A stretch of DNA of 64,000 nt from Atherinomorus stipes (GCA_023101725.1 JALJCO010001073.1:62001-126000); one strand, 5' to 3'; counted from the first letter of the stretch, positions 21,571-34,604 are shown. Notes: generated by a model not told the origin, from the sequence alone. Numbers and translations: made by a program.

Positions 21571-23592
21571 TTAAAATAGCATCAAGAGCAGTGTAACAGA
21601 ACAGTCTAGCTTGTCAGCAAGTCTTTTTTACATGTAGATGTGAACAATGTGAACAGTGAAATTAGAGAAAGAGAAGTAAAGGGGGAAGACAGTGTACAGT
21701 GGGAGTACTTGACTGCAGCATTGGTGGTATCCTCAATCACTGATGACTGGTGCCTGCCAAACAAACAGATGTACAAAAATTTAGTAACACAACGTCACCT
21801 AAAATATAAAAAAGTGAAACAGACTAATGGAGGGATGCAAAAAAATAAAAGACATAAGGGGAAAGAAAAGGGCCAGAGCAATAAACTGTTGCAGGGAGAT
21901 GTAAAATATAAATAGTTAAGAAGAGAGAACAGCAAGAGACAGAAAAAAAGAGCGATTAGTTGTTATAGTTTAGGGAGGGAGGTTACCTCTTACGAGGGCT
22001 AAGTCAGTAGGCTGGTGGCATGTTGTTAGAAAGTTAAAAATACCGGGCTATTATGAAAAATACAGTTTAAATTAACAGATTTGCCTACAGTATGTGATTA
22101 TCTAATTAACATGAAGTTAAAAGCTTATTTGTTTTTAATTTATAAACTGAATGAGAAAGACTGGTATTACTACTATGGAATATAATAAAATGTGTTAAAC
22201 ATAAATTTAATGTTGCGTCTGAGAAGAACACACCTCACCTTTACATCTGATGAAATAATGGCACGTCCAGGTCCTCTCTCCCTTTTGATGATCCGCCCAT
22301 TCCTTCCCATTTTTGGTTGTACAGACAGCTCTATAATTGCACAAATAATCACAAGTTAGTCTTCACACTGTTATTGGTGATTAACTAACACATGTTCATT
22401 TAAATAAATGCCAGTTTAAGTGATTTCTTTTGCTGAATGGAGTAAAACATAAGTGAAAGCCCTTGCATTTCGGCCAAGAAGCCTATTCATAACATGGTTT
22501 TAGTGACAATTTTCCTGGGAATTTTTTAGAGACTGCGCACAGGTAGTGCATTTTAACTTTACCCATAGATATATAAATGTAGAACAGTTCTATCTCACTC
22601 AGCATTTGGTCTGCAAAACAAAGCAGATAGAGCAAACGCAACAGACTTCAATTTTCTGTGTGAAGGTGAAGCAGTCTGGCCTACTGTTTGTTTTTTTGTT
22701 TGTTTGTCCTGCAAGCACTATATCACAGAGGCAACACTTAAAATCATCAGGTCAAGTGAGATCAGAAATTACTGTTTATCATCACAGGTGGCATCGCAGA
22801 AAATGAAATGCAGATTGAAATAGTTACCTTTACTGTCTATTTTTTAGCTAGCTTCTATTGAGTCTAAGGATGCCCAAACATTACCTGATCTCCAGAACTA
22901 CTCCAAACCTGATGTACTGGTGATAAACTTGCCTGTATTTGAAAGGACTTTTAAATGAAGTTAGATGAGAAAGTGATAAGTTACACGTTACAAAGGTCAG
23001 AAGCAATGCCAGCTTGCTAACATTAGCTAACTGAGTTCAGAGCTTGCTTTGCCAAGTTAAGCAGCCTGACCAGCTGAAACAGACCTAATGCTCTTTTTTT
23101 TTTTAAATATAATGTCAGTTTAATAATCTTCACACTGTAAGTTTATGGAGATAAAAATCATTTTACCTCTTTGGATGAAGTCCACATGTACTGCTCTGAA
23201 TGATGAAGAAGCTGTGATGTTCAAAGTCAGGTCCAGGAATATCCCATCACATCTCATCACTCAAAAATGACTTGAGTAATGTTAAAAGTATGATCAACAA
23301 GAAGTAAAATCATCAAAACAGAAACAAAAGCCTACAATTGTCAGTGAGATGCTGATGGATAGTGACAAGACTTGTGAAGGAATGTGGGTCCAATTCCACC
23401 GCGTGACAGAAAATACTGTATTATACTGTTAAATTACAGTTTGTTAGCATTCACTGTTAATTATACAGTTTGTTTACATTAACTGTTAATTTACATGCAG
23501 GGATGAATATTTAACAGTATTTTACAATTATTTTGAAAAACAGTAAGATACTGTTGTAAATTCACCGTAAATTTACAGAAATTCGTTACAGT

Positions 23593-23593
<1 letters not shown>

Positions 23594-23660
<67 letters not shown>
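23594..23660. repeat. (CA)n-(TA)n compound microsatellite
   Basis: A CA run of about 16 units followed by about 16 TA units. Confidence 0.95.
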
Positions 23661-23664
<4 letters not shown>

Positions 23665-23684
23665 ACATATATACACACACACAT

Positions 23685-25908
23685 TAGTGCTGGGCCAGTA
23701 TATAGATCTATGGATTTCTGAGCAACGTCACAGATAGGATGCGCACGCAACCAGGGGGCCAGAAAACACAGGAAAAGCATTAAGAACTTTGTGAAGACGT
23801 GTGTTTTACGTACAAGACTTGACTTTTAATGCAGATGAGGTCAAGATATGACATGAAAGTGTCGGAGAAATATAATGTTTGAGTCCTGGTATTTGTTCGG
23901 TTACAAAAATCAAAACGTTAATGCATGTAAACAGTTGAAAATGGTGAAAATAGGACAGTAGGCGTGACTGATATTCAGAAAACCCTCTCAGATAACTTAT
24001 TCAGGTTCAGACTACATGATTTCTTTAGTCTTTCACCATGTCGGATTAAACCACCGCGGTGGCAGAAATTATTCCCGTGTTCTAGTCGGGAGACTGGACT
24101 AATAGCAGCATCACTGCCGCGATTGGCTGCATCACAACACCGTAAGCTGTAAACATTGTAGCTGTGTGTGACAGCCGTCCTCTGCTCAGTCAGGAAAATA
24201 AAAAGGAAGAATAAATTGATTGTGGAGCTGTTTACAAACATTCACGCGGCATAACAACGCATCCCGGAGATTTAGTACAAAGTACGGGGGTCGTAAATCA
24301 GATGGTGTTTGAGTTTCTACTGTTAGCTTGTTAGCAGTTAGCTAGTCTGTCAACTGTCCACCACGGTCTCATACACAACAAAGCAGAACATTCCACAAGC
24401 AGCGAGACTTACCGACGGTAATGCGTGTTAGTCCGTAACAGGAATCGCCTCCTTTCCAAACGTAGTGATGATGTCATCTTTGCCTGGTTTAATTCCAAAC
24501 TAGTGAAAGTTGCTCCTGTGTGAAGGTGGTGAAGACAACACAGTAGCTGAACCTGCTGCAGACAGCAGACTGTTGTGGCCTATTTTGGTTTTAACAAAGA
24601 ATCTGAAAAGTTTAAGCCGCTTTCTAACTCAGGTTTTTCAGGCAAATTTCAAATTAGGTCCAACACTTATAATATCCATGGTGATGACTTCCTTGCCAAG
24701 TTGGTGTAATGGTAATAGAAATATAAAACAGCAATGCTGCGTCGGCATTTTTTTATTCGTCATCAAAATACAGATTTATTCAATATAATTTCAAACACAA
24801 TGATCTCTGTTTGTTGCGTTAGGTTACTTTACATTTTTATGAATGATATGAGTGCATGTTTGGTAGACTGCAATGCAAACGCAGTCTTTTTGCCCCCTGG
24901 TTGTGCGCGCAACTGCCAATGTTTGTATACAGGAAACCCATCCATATATATATGAATGGACATTTTTTCAATGTCATAACAATAAATAAAATGATAAATT
25001 TGATATTTTAAATAGCATCAATGATAACTTTGTTTCTGGACAATAGATGATAGAAACTTAAATTTAAGGTATAAAATAATCAGAAACTTTACAAATAAGG
25101 AAAAAGTGGGTTTTGGTGGTTCTAACTATTTCTGTAGCATCTACATTCTGGAAATCCACTTCCCTCTGTGAGATAATGCCGAATTCAGATTTTTTATTTT
25201 ATGGCAAGAGTAGTCCATGTGTTATCTTTCTGATTGTATCATGCACTAAGCCTATATGCGCATGCACGTGACTCGCAACGTCGCTACAGACCTCAAAGAA
25301 CGGCTCCCCTGAAAGCAACAGTGTGATCAGAACCTTAGCCAGTATATTTATTGTAATGTTTATTCAACTTTCAAAATCTAAGCTAATTTATCAGCCGTTA
25401 CCTTTCCTCCCTCTGGACAGCGCTCCCATTGCTCCACCTCTGCCCCATCTCTCTGCTGCTGTCCACGTGCACAGCAGATGACAGGATCACTGCTGCTGCG
25501 CTGCAGCATCGGTTCAGAAATGTTGACGATTGATGTTAAATCATTTAATTCTCGGCATTCTGAAAGTGGTGATGACAGCCGCGGCGGCCGCCAATCAGCA
25601 AAGGGGAAGCGCGGCTTGTTCTGGTGCGATTTCCTCCTCTGTCCATGTGGTGGCGCATGCTTCCTCACGTACTGGTGTCGTGGTTTGAGAGGGGGCAGGA
25701 CTTGGAGACTGAGCGGGCCTGGGTCTGCGTTTGTGATTGGTTGAGAGGGAGTAATGACTGTAGTTGTAAGCTACATGATAAGCTGCTATGAAAAAGAAAG
25801 GGGGACTTTTTTTTTCTATCGAATGTCCTATTGAGGCTCTTTTTTTTATCTATCGCAGGCACACCTATAAATTGATATATATCGTTATCGAATTATCACC
25901 CAGCCCTA
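23685..25908. mobile_element. hAT-like element remnant (TAGNGCTGGG ends)
   Basis: The left end TAGTGCTGGGCC and the reversed right end TAGGGCTGGGTGATAA resemble a widespread fish hAT-type terminus, also seen as a single end at 40155. No 8-bp target duplication could be found, so these may be two separate copies. A part at 25060-25210 is related to 10000-10150. The GC-rich part at about 25380-25690 has no recognised coding sequence. Confidence 0.4.
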
Positions 25909-26063
25909 TCACCAAAAATATGTGTTTTCAAATATGATCCTTTTAGGCACAGGAAAGGCCAACCTGGCAGTAGACAAACACCGATCTCCTTTCTAAATGA
26001 GTAGCTCACACCATTTTTCATACTTCTGCTTTTTTCTTTTGCTTGTTGTCTATTTCAGTCTTA

Positions 26064-26547
26064 AGCCGTTTCCACCCGCGAATCTGGGTCGGGTCGGGCC
26101 AGGCCAGATCGGATGGGTTTTGGTATGGATGTGTTGATTTCAAGTTACGTCCCCACAGCAAACTGTACCCTTACCCTGGAGGCGGAGGATTAACTGGACA
26201 ACGCTGCCACGTGATCACGTGACATCATCGCCATGCAACGCGTTTTAACCAAAGCGCCACACCACACGTGACAGAAACAAAGTAGTCATCCCTGCTTTGG
26301 TTTTTATGCTGGGTCACGCCGGAAGTGACAGATTTTTCAACAAATCAATGGATTGCTGTGTATTAGCACCACCCCCTTTGGCGTGGATTGGTTAGATCAG
26401 TGGCTACAGAAGGGTACCAATAAAGTAGCCCGGGTCGGTTCGGATATAAGGGTACCCGTCCCAGTTTTTATCTGTGGAGACGCAAAAGAACGTGGACCAA
26501 TCTGGCCTGACCTGACCTGACCCAGGTCCGCTGGTGGAAACGGGGCT
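26064..26547. mobile_element. MITE with TTA target duplication
   Basis: The ends AGCCGTTTCCACC and GGTGGAAACGGGGCT are inverted. TTA flanks both sides (26061-26063 and 26548-26550), fitting PIF/Harbinger target choice. The near-terminal parts are also inverted repeats (gggtcgggtcgggcc and ggcctgacctgacc). Confidence 0.8.
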
Positions 26548-26559
26548 TTAGAAAATATA

Positions 26560-27257
26560 AGGGGTTAAGGCTACAGTATACTTCTCCAACTACGTAATGC
26601 GTTACCCAACTGCGTAACAACGGAAACCCCTCCAGCCATCATAGTTCTCCGTCATGCTACCGGATACGCAGTGCAATTTCCCGCCCTTTAAGTAGTGGTC
26701 GCTACACAACACTGACTTACTCATATGATGCCGTCCGAGAGAGAAAGACTATTGTTGTTGCTGCAGCTAAATAACAGATACTTTTGATGCAAAATAAAGA
26801 CGATGGGGCGATTTAGGTATTTCCTCACTTCTTCAGCCAAACGTTCTTCGGTTGGACTCATATCTACTTTTCCGTAGGCTAGCTGGTTTAAAAATGGCGC
26901 TGCTAGTGTTTACATAGTGGTAGACCAACAGCCCTTGTGTCCGTCGTCCCTTGACGGAGGAACGGACACTTAAAAAATATTTTGTGCAGCCAGAGACGAT
27001 AGAGAGGCTCTTCGGCAGGCTCTCCGTCAACGCAGAGGGTTCTCCATAACCTAGCTACATAGATTTACAGACGACTATAAATTAGGCTTTCTCTTTCTCA
27101 AAATGCATCCTCTTAAGTCTACCAAGTGCCAAAAACTTGCCTTTTACAGGATGCAAGGTCTCTTAATTGGCAAAAAGGAATGGAAAGATAGCTCTCACTG
27201 AAATAACTCTTGAATAACACATGCTGCATGCCATTAAAAATGATTAACTATTTTGTG
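26560..27257. other. Probable decayed MITE sequence, ends undefined
   Basis: 'ggctacagtatacttctcc' (26569-26587) resembles a known style of fish MITE end, but I found no partner terminus. No gene is seen. Confidence 0.3.
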
Positions 27258-27703
27258 TTAAAGGTTGAATATGGAACACGGACAGAACAGCGACATCACG
27301 TGTGTCTAGGTTGTAGTTGCAATGGCGGAAAAACAAATCCAGCCGCTGGGATGCCAGGCTCGCTGCCAATACGCAAGTGACCAACAGTCTGCAGCATGTC
27401 CAACAAGTAACGCAGAGGAGTTTATAACTGACAGCTAACATTGGCCACATTAGCAAACAAGTTAGCTAACCGATCTAGGAAGTCGCCATTTCTGTGTTTT
27501 GATGCCATGGAAAACGTTTATGTGGGTCCATTTAGTGTTGTTTTCACCTCAATTTACAGCGTGTATATAGACGTAAATATAATGCCATTGTCGAACCCCT
27601 AAAAATTTATTTTATAATTATTTTGGGCTAAATATAATTTTTCTAGGAAATGTATTTTCATTCTGTACCCTCCCAAACGACCTGTGCAGGTATTATTTTT
27701 TAA

Positions 27704-28486
27704 AGGAGTGATGACATAGCAGTTAAAAACTAGTTTATGTTGTTGGCATTACTGTATATGTAAAAACTACAAAGAAAAAAATGGCATTTTTTACAGGGGA
27801 GTATTGTTTTGAAACACCAGACCTCACTTCCTCAGTAATACAGTTGGGTCCGGTGATGATATGGAGCTTTACCCGGAGACCACGTTGACTTCATTTTGAT
27901 TGGCTACACCTTATTTGGCTATGCCTTTATTTGGAGAATCTAGGTCAAGCTGCGGTCGGACTTTGCTAAAGGCTAACTGCTAGCAACATGGGCACTTCAG
28001 ACAGTGAGCTACGTTTATCAGACAAGACAGCATTTAGAAAATAAATAAACTTACAGGTAATGACAAAGTTGTGGCCGCCTCCCTCAGTGTTGCTGCAGAA
28101 GTTTTCTTTTAAATCCATTTGTTTGAAAACCCAGACCTGACTGCACAGAAGTTACTACTCAGCTGAATCAGATAGGGAGGGGGGAGCGAAGCAAACAGTG
28201 CATAGACCATTAGGAGAGAGAGAGAGAGGGGGGGGGGGGGGGGGGGGGCTGTTTATTTGATAGTGTGCTCTTATTGGAGCAATTAAATTACGTAGAATGA
28301 TAGAACTACGTAGAATGATAGCCTGCTGTCTGATTCAACTGTTTCTGAGCAGAGAGACAAAGCTGACAGACCATAAACAGGAACTTTGATACTTACTCTG
28401 GACATTCACATGGCTTCATCAGTGCACAACAGATCATATTATACCCCCAAAACCCCAGAAAAGTGAAATTTGATGTCATGGCACCT
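27704..28486. mobile_element. TTAA-flanked MITE (AGGNGYNATGACAT ends)
   Basis: TTAA lies at 27700-27703 and 28487-28490. The ends are AGGAGTGATGACAT and, reversed, AGGTGCCATGACAT. The copies at 37014 and 55745 show the uninterrupted site. Confidence 0.85.
28213..28248. repeat. (GA)n followed by poly-G
   Basis: A GA run and then about 21 G residues, inside the nested MITE. Confidence 0.95.
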
Positions 28487-28533
28487 TTAAAAAATATAGC
28501 TTTTAATAAAAATGTGCCATATTCAACCTTTAA

Positions 28534-29330
28534 TTCTTTAATATTTTAAAATGAGACCTGGCTGAGTCAGTTATGCAATGACATATGCAGCACCTTAACA
28601 ATCTTGTTTTCTGAGGATTGATAGCCTACATTTTTCTTGACTGGTTGAATTTCCCTTGAAATATCTTTTTCATTTGCTGGGTAAAACCCTTGTTTCCAGC
28701 TTCAAAACAGCATTTATTTTGTAGTTTTATGAATTGGGAAAGTGAGTCATGTGCGAATGACAGTGGCATCAGTGAGGGGCTTAAGCAGCAGGTGGTGTGG
28801 TCAACACGTCCAAACCTGTTATTGCGTACAGCTCTCGGCTTGTTTTGACTACAGAAACAATACTATACGTGTCTGACGGCATTAGTTTCAAACTGCTGGC
28901 TTCCCATAAACTCTTGGTTGTTTTTGTCTGTTACAGGACAATGCTTGGGATTAATGACATGTATGCTGCAATTATCAGGGACCAGTGGACAGGAGTTATT
29001 TCAGAATGGAAAAATTGAAAAAAACATGTTTTTTGTTGCCATAGATGGCTTGTGATTGGTGCTTTCTGGCACCGCCCGAATGAGGATGGCGTGTGGGTGG
29101 TTTTGCACTTTCAGGGCTTTTGTGTGTTTAAGTGTAACTGTTGGATTTGGTATCAGATTAGATGGAATTGCTGGAAGGATTATATTAGAAATATATTTAA
29201 CACCAGTATCAGATAAACTGTGTTATTATCTGGTTCTTCACCACCTGTGGAGGCCCAAAGGGAAACAGACACTGCTGTGTTCAAAAAGACTACTAGCTAA
29301 ATCAGAGACCACCAGACTGAGACAGGCTCT
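28534..29330. other. Unclassified non-coding stretch
   Basis: I see no gene. The end may include decayed LINE sequence upstream of the recognisable part. Confidence 0.4.
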
Positions 29331-29334
29331 AAAC

Positions 29335-30420
29335 ATAGAGCCAGTTAACACCCTTTTAAACTGTATTTTAGATTTAAAGTCATGGATGGTAGAAAACTTC
29401 TTACAGCTCAACCAGGACAAGACTTGAGTTTTAATCATTGGTCCTGAAGACAAGAGAGATCATTTTACCAAAACTGCAAAACTTTCATCCTTCTCAGCAG
29501 TTAAGAAATCTCTGTGTTATTTTTCACTCTGAACTGAATTTTATTCCACATATCAGAAATGTTACAAAGACAGGATTTTATTACCTTAAAAACATTGCTA
29601 GAATCCGCCCATTTCTCTCTCTCTTGCCAGCACAGAGGTATTAATTCATGCTTTATCTTCAGTAAAATAGATCACATAATGTCCTGCTTGCTGGTCTTCC
29701 TGAAGAGTATTTCTAGTTTACAATTACTGCAGAACTCGACGGCACAAGTTCTGAAGAGGACCAGAGGGCTGGCGCACATCACACCCGTTATAAAATAGCT
29801 GCATTGGCTCCCGTGTGTTTCAGGGTTGATTTTAAAGGTACAGTATGTAAGAATTACTGACATCTAGTGGTAAAGATGGGTATTATTTTCTTTCAAATGA
29901 CTTCATATTCCAAGCACTTTTTTAAATGTATGGTGATCTTTAGTGGCCCAAATTCTCGCAGACATAGAGATGTTTTCATCTGTGAGTGAAACCAGTGGTC
30001 TCAGGTGTTGCTACGACTGTACTATGAGTAACTACTTATAATGTCTTTTAAGACATTACTGATCCCAAACAGTCTCTAACTTCCATTAAACAAAGCTGGT
30101 ACAGCACTTTTAAAGTTCAGAGTTCTCATTTCACACACATTGTTTTGTCCATTCAGGGACACCATAGTAAAAATGGTGGAACAAATATGGCAGCCTCCAA
30201 ATGTGCACCACTCATCAAGTAGATATAAATGACTCATTCTATGAACATATAACAGCTGTTCTAGTGCAGCGATTACACATCAATAGAAACACATTTTTAA
30301 ATTATTTATCACATTTTTCTGCCATTGACCTTTGATTATTTACATACTGTACCTTTAAAGTTCTTTTTGTGGTTTATAAATGTCTTAAAGGGACTAGAGG
30401 CAGGAATTGTGGGATAGTTG
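29335..30420 (+). mobile_element. L2-type LINE fragment (reverse transcriptase 3' part), split by a MITE
   Basis: The translated pieces match the C-terminal part of fish L2 reverse transcriptase. They include NTLLNCILDLKSWMVENFLQ (29347-29406), LCVIFHSELNFIPHIRNV, YLKNIARIRPFLSL, then LQLLQNSTAQVLKRTRGLAH and LHWLPVCFRVDFK. The last part (VVYKCLKGT) continues after the MITE at 29836-30354. Several stops and frameshifts are present. The 5' part of the element is missing, as is usual for LINE copies. Confidence 0.85.
29836..30354. mobile_element. TTAA-flanked MITE (AGGTACAGTATGTAA ends) inside the L2 ORF
   Basis: TTAA lies at 29832-29835 and 30355-30358, and AGGTACAGTATGTAA matches the reversed right end closely. 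Deleting it with one TTAA rejoins the LINE reading frame across an Asp-Phe-Lys junction. Confidence 0.92.
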
Positions 30421-31240
30421 CAAGGGATAGTTATGGACAAGGACGCAGATGGCACTGGGGACAGAGGGGACGTGTCCCCCTCAGTTTTTTTATGACACTG
30501 ATCTGCCCCCCCCCCCCCCTTTCCCTCGGTAAAGGCCCATTTATGTTCCTGCATCGGTTACGCACGTAATTTGATGTTTTCAAGGGGCTTGTTGGTCCGT
30601 CATTCGATGCAAAAGATGGAGCAATACCACCGGAAACCGTGGGGTCAGTGTTGAGCTGTGTATAGCTGATATGCTGGAACAAACCAGAGAAGAAGAACAG
30701 AAACCGGAACAATAACAACACAAAACTGACGGAATCAACAGCCCCATAAAAGCACCTGAGAAAGAAGATGCCAAACAAACAGAGGAGCATCTGTAGACAT
30801 GCCAGGAGCTTTTGAGGAGAGGCTGTGTGTCCGAAAATACACTTTTTTAGCTATTTTCTTTCTATTTTCTGCTCCCACCACACACATCACGCACTGTGTG
30901 AAGGGCACCAAGTGCCAAGGGGGGCCCCAAAAACATGGGGCTGTGGCAAAATCTATACCGCAGTCCATTGGCCACGAGAGCAAAGTCGAGCCTGAGCGGA
31001 CCCAAAAAACCTGCCATAAAGTAAAATAAAAGTGTGTGGTTCTATACAAACACACACACATCCCCACAAGTGAGTTCTCCACCATCAGCGCCGTGGAAAC
31101 GGCACACACGGAAAACACGGAAACTACTTGAAAATCATACACACATATGTGTGTTTTTAAACTCTATCATGTCATCAGGTGTATTTTAGGGGAACTGGAC
31201 CCCCCTAAAACATACTTCAGCTCCCCTAATGTTTTGCTAA
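30421..31240. repeat. Partial copy of the GGCCCATTTATG MITE and flanking repeat
   Basis: From 'ggcccatttatgttcc' (30535) to about 31050 the sequence is an inverted relative of 41745-42148, sharing 'accagagaagaagaacaga' type stretches. The far end is not recognisable. ORFs here are shadows of the repeat. Confidence 0.6.
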
Positions 31241-31244
31241 AAGT

Positions 31245-31370
31245 GTGGTTTCTCAGCTTTAGGACACTGTAGGGCAATGATGGCGCTGGGAATGTGCATA
31301 CTGAAGTGTATAATCAACAGGAGTCAGAAGCACAGAGTTTTAAGGTCAGAAATAGATGAAGTGTTGCTTT
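31245..31370. repeat. Dispersed repeat pair member (with 41015-41125)
   Basis: 'gtgtggtttctcagctttag' aligns with the start of 41018-41125, and similarity runs on through 'aaggtcagaaatag' and 'gctttaag'. The class is unknown. Confidence 0.55.
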
Positions 31371-31374
31371 AAGT

Positions 31375-34300
31375 TTAGGGTAAATTTGTTTGTACAGATT
31401 TTATGCTAGAGTTATGAATTCGGTTTTATACTTAATTTTCTTTATTTGAAATGGCATAGTTTAAAGAGAAGAGTTTATTCATCTGGGACTGAACCAGTAT
31501 TTTTATGGTGGTGTTTGTTTTTAAACTGAAGCAGTTACATTATTTTCAGGATTTTCAACTGCTGGTTGAGCTGTTTTGACTGGAGCTTCATGGCAACCAG
31601 CCACCCAGGGTGTCATTGTGCCGCCACGAGGTCTATGAGAAACAGGCACCAGGGCTTTGACCGCAGTTAACCATGTGGTTCACCACAGACCAGGAGGAGG
31701 AGTGACAGAGCATGGAAGGGAGGATGTGGGGTGTAATGGAAGGAAAACTGAAAGTTGTCAGTACAGCTTTCTAAAAAAGTTTCTTTACCTTTCTAAGCCT
31801 GCTTCTCCTCCTTGCTTCTACAGTATTCATTAATCCTCATTTTGTCCCCCCCTTCCTTAATCATCTCTTTTGGTGCCTTCCTGCTTCCACATAAATGGGA
31901 TAAAAGCCATTTATTTGCTTCAGGTTATGGTTCACATTTTTCACTGTGCATGCATGCTGGCATCTGTGATGATGGATCAGCGCTTGAGAGGACAAAAAGA
32001 GCTGTTACAAAATAACAATGAGGCAAGAAAGAAATAAAGTCATTAAGGGAAAAAGTATAAACAAAATTATTTATGCAAGATGCAGGGAGGGAAATGAGGA
32101 CAAGAAAAGGGTATGAGGAAGAATGAAAAAGGGAAACGAAACTAGGACATTGAAAGGGCAAGAAGTCAGTCAAGAGGTAATGGAGGTAAAATGGAAGTTT
32201 AACATGACAAAGAAAAGGAATAGCAAGACTAAGAATAGAGAAGGAGAAAGGTGGATGAAAGATGAGGGCTTTGTACATTAAAAATATCCAAACTTCAGAA
32301 GTTTGGCAGTCAGTTGATGAACAGATACTAACAAGCATATGGTCACTGACCTATTTGCAAAGTGGCATCCTGGACCTGTGCAGCATTTTCCTCCTGTGCA
32401 AAGAGTGGTCAAAATTTGCAACCATCTTATTTGGCTGACACGACGTCCTGTCTTCTGGCATTGGCACAACTTAATTTGCGTTGCACTTTTAATATGGAAA
32501 AACAAATAACCAGATTTCTGTGATGAACTTCCTTTGTAAATTTGGGTTCTTTGCAAGAAGACATTTCACATATTTTCTGAGGTACCAATGACAAAATAGT
32601 TCTTCTTATGACTGAGCTAAAGTTGCAATGACTGGCTCTTGAACAGGACAATAAGAATGATGATACTAACTAGACTACACCACTACACAATGCAATCTGC
32701 AAACTCGTTTATCATTAGAAAACAAACTTTCAACATGAAGGAAAAGATCACTTTTCTGTGTCTGACTTTCCCACATACTTTATATTTCACGCAGTGATTA
32801 TACAGATTTAGGCCTATACAAAAAAGGCAGCAGCATGAGAGCTTGTTGGGGTCAGTGGACTTGTCAGATAGCTTTTCTTAATGAAGACAGGGTTGTCTTT
32901 TTATTTTGTAGTGTAAATGCCGAGATTTCAGCCAATTCGAGCAAAAATCGCCTTAACCCTTGATGCCTTGTCTGTCACAGACTGCTTTGAAATGAGTGAT
33001 CCGAGAGCGCAATGCACAACACTGCTGCCGTCGCTGCTGTTTCGCGTACCCTGTGTGTTGAGTTTCACCGGGATGGCAATGAGTTTCGTCCGTCGCTGTT
33101 GTTTGTCACTCCCCATCTGTTGAGCCCATTTGATTCAGATTAATGAACTTCTTCATCAAGTTCTTTGCAAGATGATGAGCAGCAAACTTTTTGTAATGTC
33201 TGTTGACATGAATTGTTGCTCTTTTCTTATGTGCTTGTACAAAATGCTCGTTGAAGTTTCTTCATTTGTTTATTAAACTTCTAAATTGCTCTTTTTTCAT
33301 TTACTGAGTGAAAAATGAGAAAAAAATCCAATGCAACTCATGCTAGATTTTCCTGTTCATTGCTGCGAGGTACAGTTCTAGATAAAGGGCTTGTTGATCT
33401 GCTTTATTTCATCCATCATATTTTAGTTACTATCCCAGATCAATGTTGCATCTTTCAAAAGTCAAATTTCTGATGCGATTTAACAGTTGTGAACTGTTTC
33501 GATTTGAAGCAAAGAGGATTAACCTTTTTAAATCCTTAGAAAGCACCAGCCTTGATTTTATGGAAAGGACAGTTTAGCCTCAGGAAAAAATTGCTTATGA
33601 GTGTGAAACCCTGTTTCTTGTAGAATTTCAAACTCCTCAGCCTTATTTTAAATGATAAATTAATGAAGATCCAATTTGTAATTTAAAAAATGTGTTGAAT
33701 TTTCTTGAAGTGACTGCAGCTAGTTAGTTGGTCCCGTGGTCTCAAAGATGTCTTAACAGGCTTAACTGAACAATGAAAAGAAAACTGATTGGGTTTTAAG
33801 AAATGTACTCAAACTTGATTTTTCTGTGACCAGCAATGTCAAATATGTACTTGAAATCTCAGGTTAATTCACAAAATACTGACAAGCCAACAAAAAAATA
33901 CCAAAACATTTAAAGAAATGCTGGGAAAGGTAATGAAACAGGACAATTATGTTATGTAATGGGAGCCATAATTAGCTCTTGTGCAACCTCAGGCATTTGT
34001 TTACTTTAAATTCTGGCAGGAGCCATATGTTCATGGAGACTTGCTCAGCTACATACATACAAGTACAGACAGATGGTTGGCTTGTGTTCAAAGCCAACAC
34101 TCATCTGCAGAAGAATGTGAACTGAAATACACTGACAGTCCTGGTCAAGATTACTGGCAACCTCAAGTTGTAAGAGCAGAATTCAAAATATATTCAGAGC
34201 TAAATGTGGACCAGAATATTTTGTAAATGCAGTTATATTAAACAATAACACAAATTTTGGTCACCGTATAATAAAATACAGACCTTACAGTCTAGTCTAC

Positions 34301-34380
34301 TTGACCGGCACCCATTTCAATTTCAAATGGATCCTCAGATAGAATAGCAAGACTCACCTGTGCTTCATTGGCAGTGCTCC
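31375..34380. other. Unclassified non-coding stretch
   Basis: I see no supported gene. A purine-rich part lies at about 32010-32270. ORFs of 60-137 codons have no recognisable motif. Confidence 0.45.
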
Positions 34381-34392
34381 CATTACCTAAAC

Positions 34393-34596
34393 CAGTGTTT
34401 CCCAACTCCGGTCCTCAGGACCTACTGCCCTGCATGTCTTGGAGGCAACCCTAATTTTTCCACACCTGAATCAAATAAATGGCTCATGAAAAGGCCTGCA
34501 AAGAACTTGATGAGGAAGTTCATGAATCTGAATTAGATGTTGGAGTAGAAATACATGCAGGGCATGGGTCCTGAGGATTGGAGTTGGGAAACACTG
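34393..34596. mobile_element. hAT MITE with perfect 8-bp target duplication
   Basis: ACCTAAAC occurs at 34385-34392 and 34597-34604. The ends CAGTGTTTCCCAACTCC are inverted. It has the typical inner fish motif 'cacctgaatcaaa'. This is a 204-bp non-autonomous hAT element. Confidence 0.95.
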
Positions 34597-34604
34597 ACCT
34601 AAAC

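Larger units (their letters stand above)
19479..23593. mobile_element. Element with CACTG...CAGTG ends (CACTA-like or TA-targeting), carrying a foldback
   Basis: The left end CACTGTAAAGAATTTC matches the reverse of the right end (CACTGTAACGAATTTC). Many TACAGTA-type subterminal repeats lie within 300 bp of both ends (19480-19740 and 23400-23590), as in CACTA/EnSpm elements. TA occurs on both sides, but both flanks are microsatellites so the target duplication cannot be decided. The foldback at 20442-21570 is a later insertion; without it the unit is about 3.0 kb. No transposase was recognised. The 91-codon Lys-rich ORF at 21640-21915 is of unknown value. Confidence 0.7.
27262..28529. mobile_element. 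TTAA-flanked MITE family 1 (AGGTTGAATATGG), copy 1, with nested MITE
   Basis: TTAA lies on both sides (27258-27261 and 28530-28533), and the ends AGGTTGAATATGG are inverted with one mismatch. Two more copies are at 36392-37055 and 55708-56375. Compared with those, this one is interrupted by a second TTAA MITE at 27704-28486. Confidence 0.9.

Noticed and set aside
23491..23780. Cys/Val/Ile-rich ORFs
   Set aside because: They are translations of the (CA)n-(TA)n microsatellite.
30735..31142. 135-codon minus-strand ORF
   Set aside because: It overlaps a MITE relative of 41545-42149, is Cys/Phe/Val-rich, and the corresponding frame is not conserved in the other copy.
31925..32338. 137-codon minus-strand ORF
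   Set aside because: It derives from a purine-rich stretch giving Phe/Ser/Leu runs; no domain or splice context.
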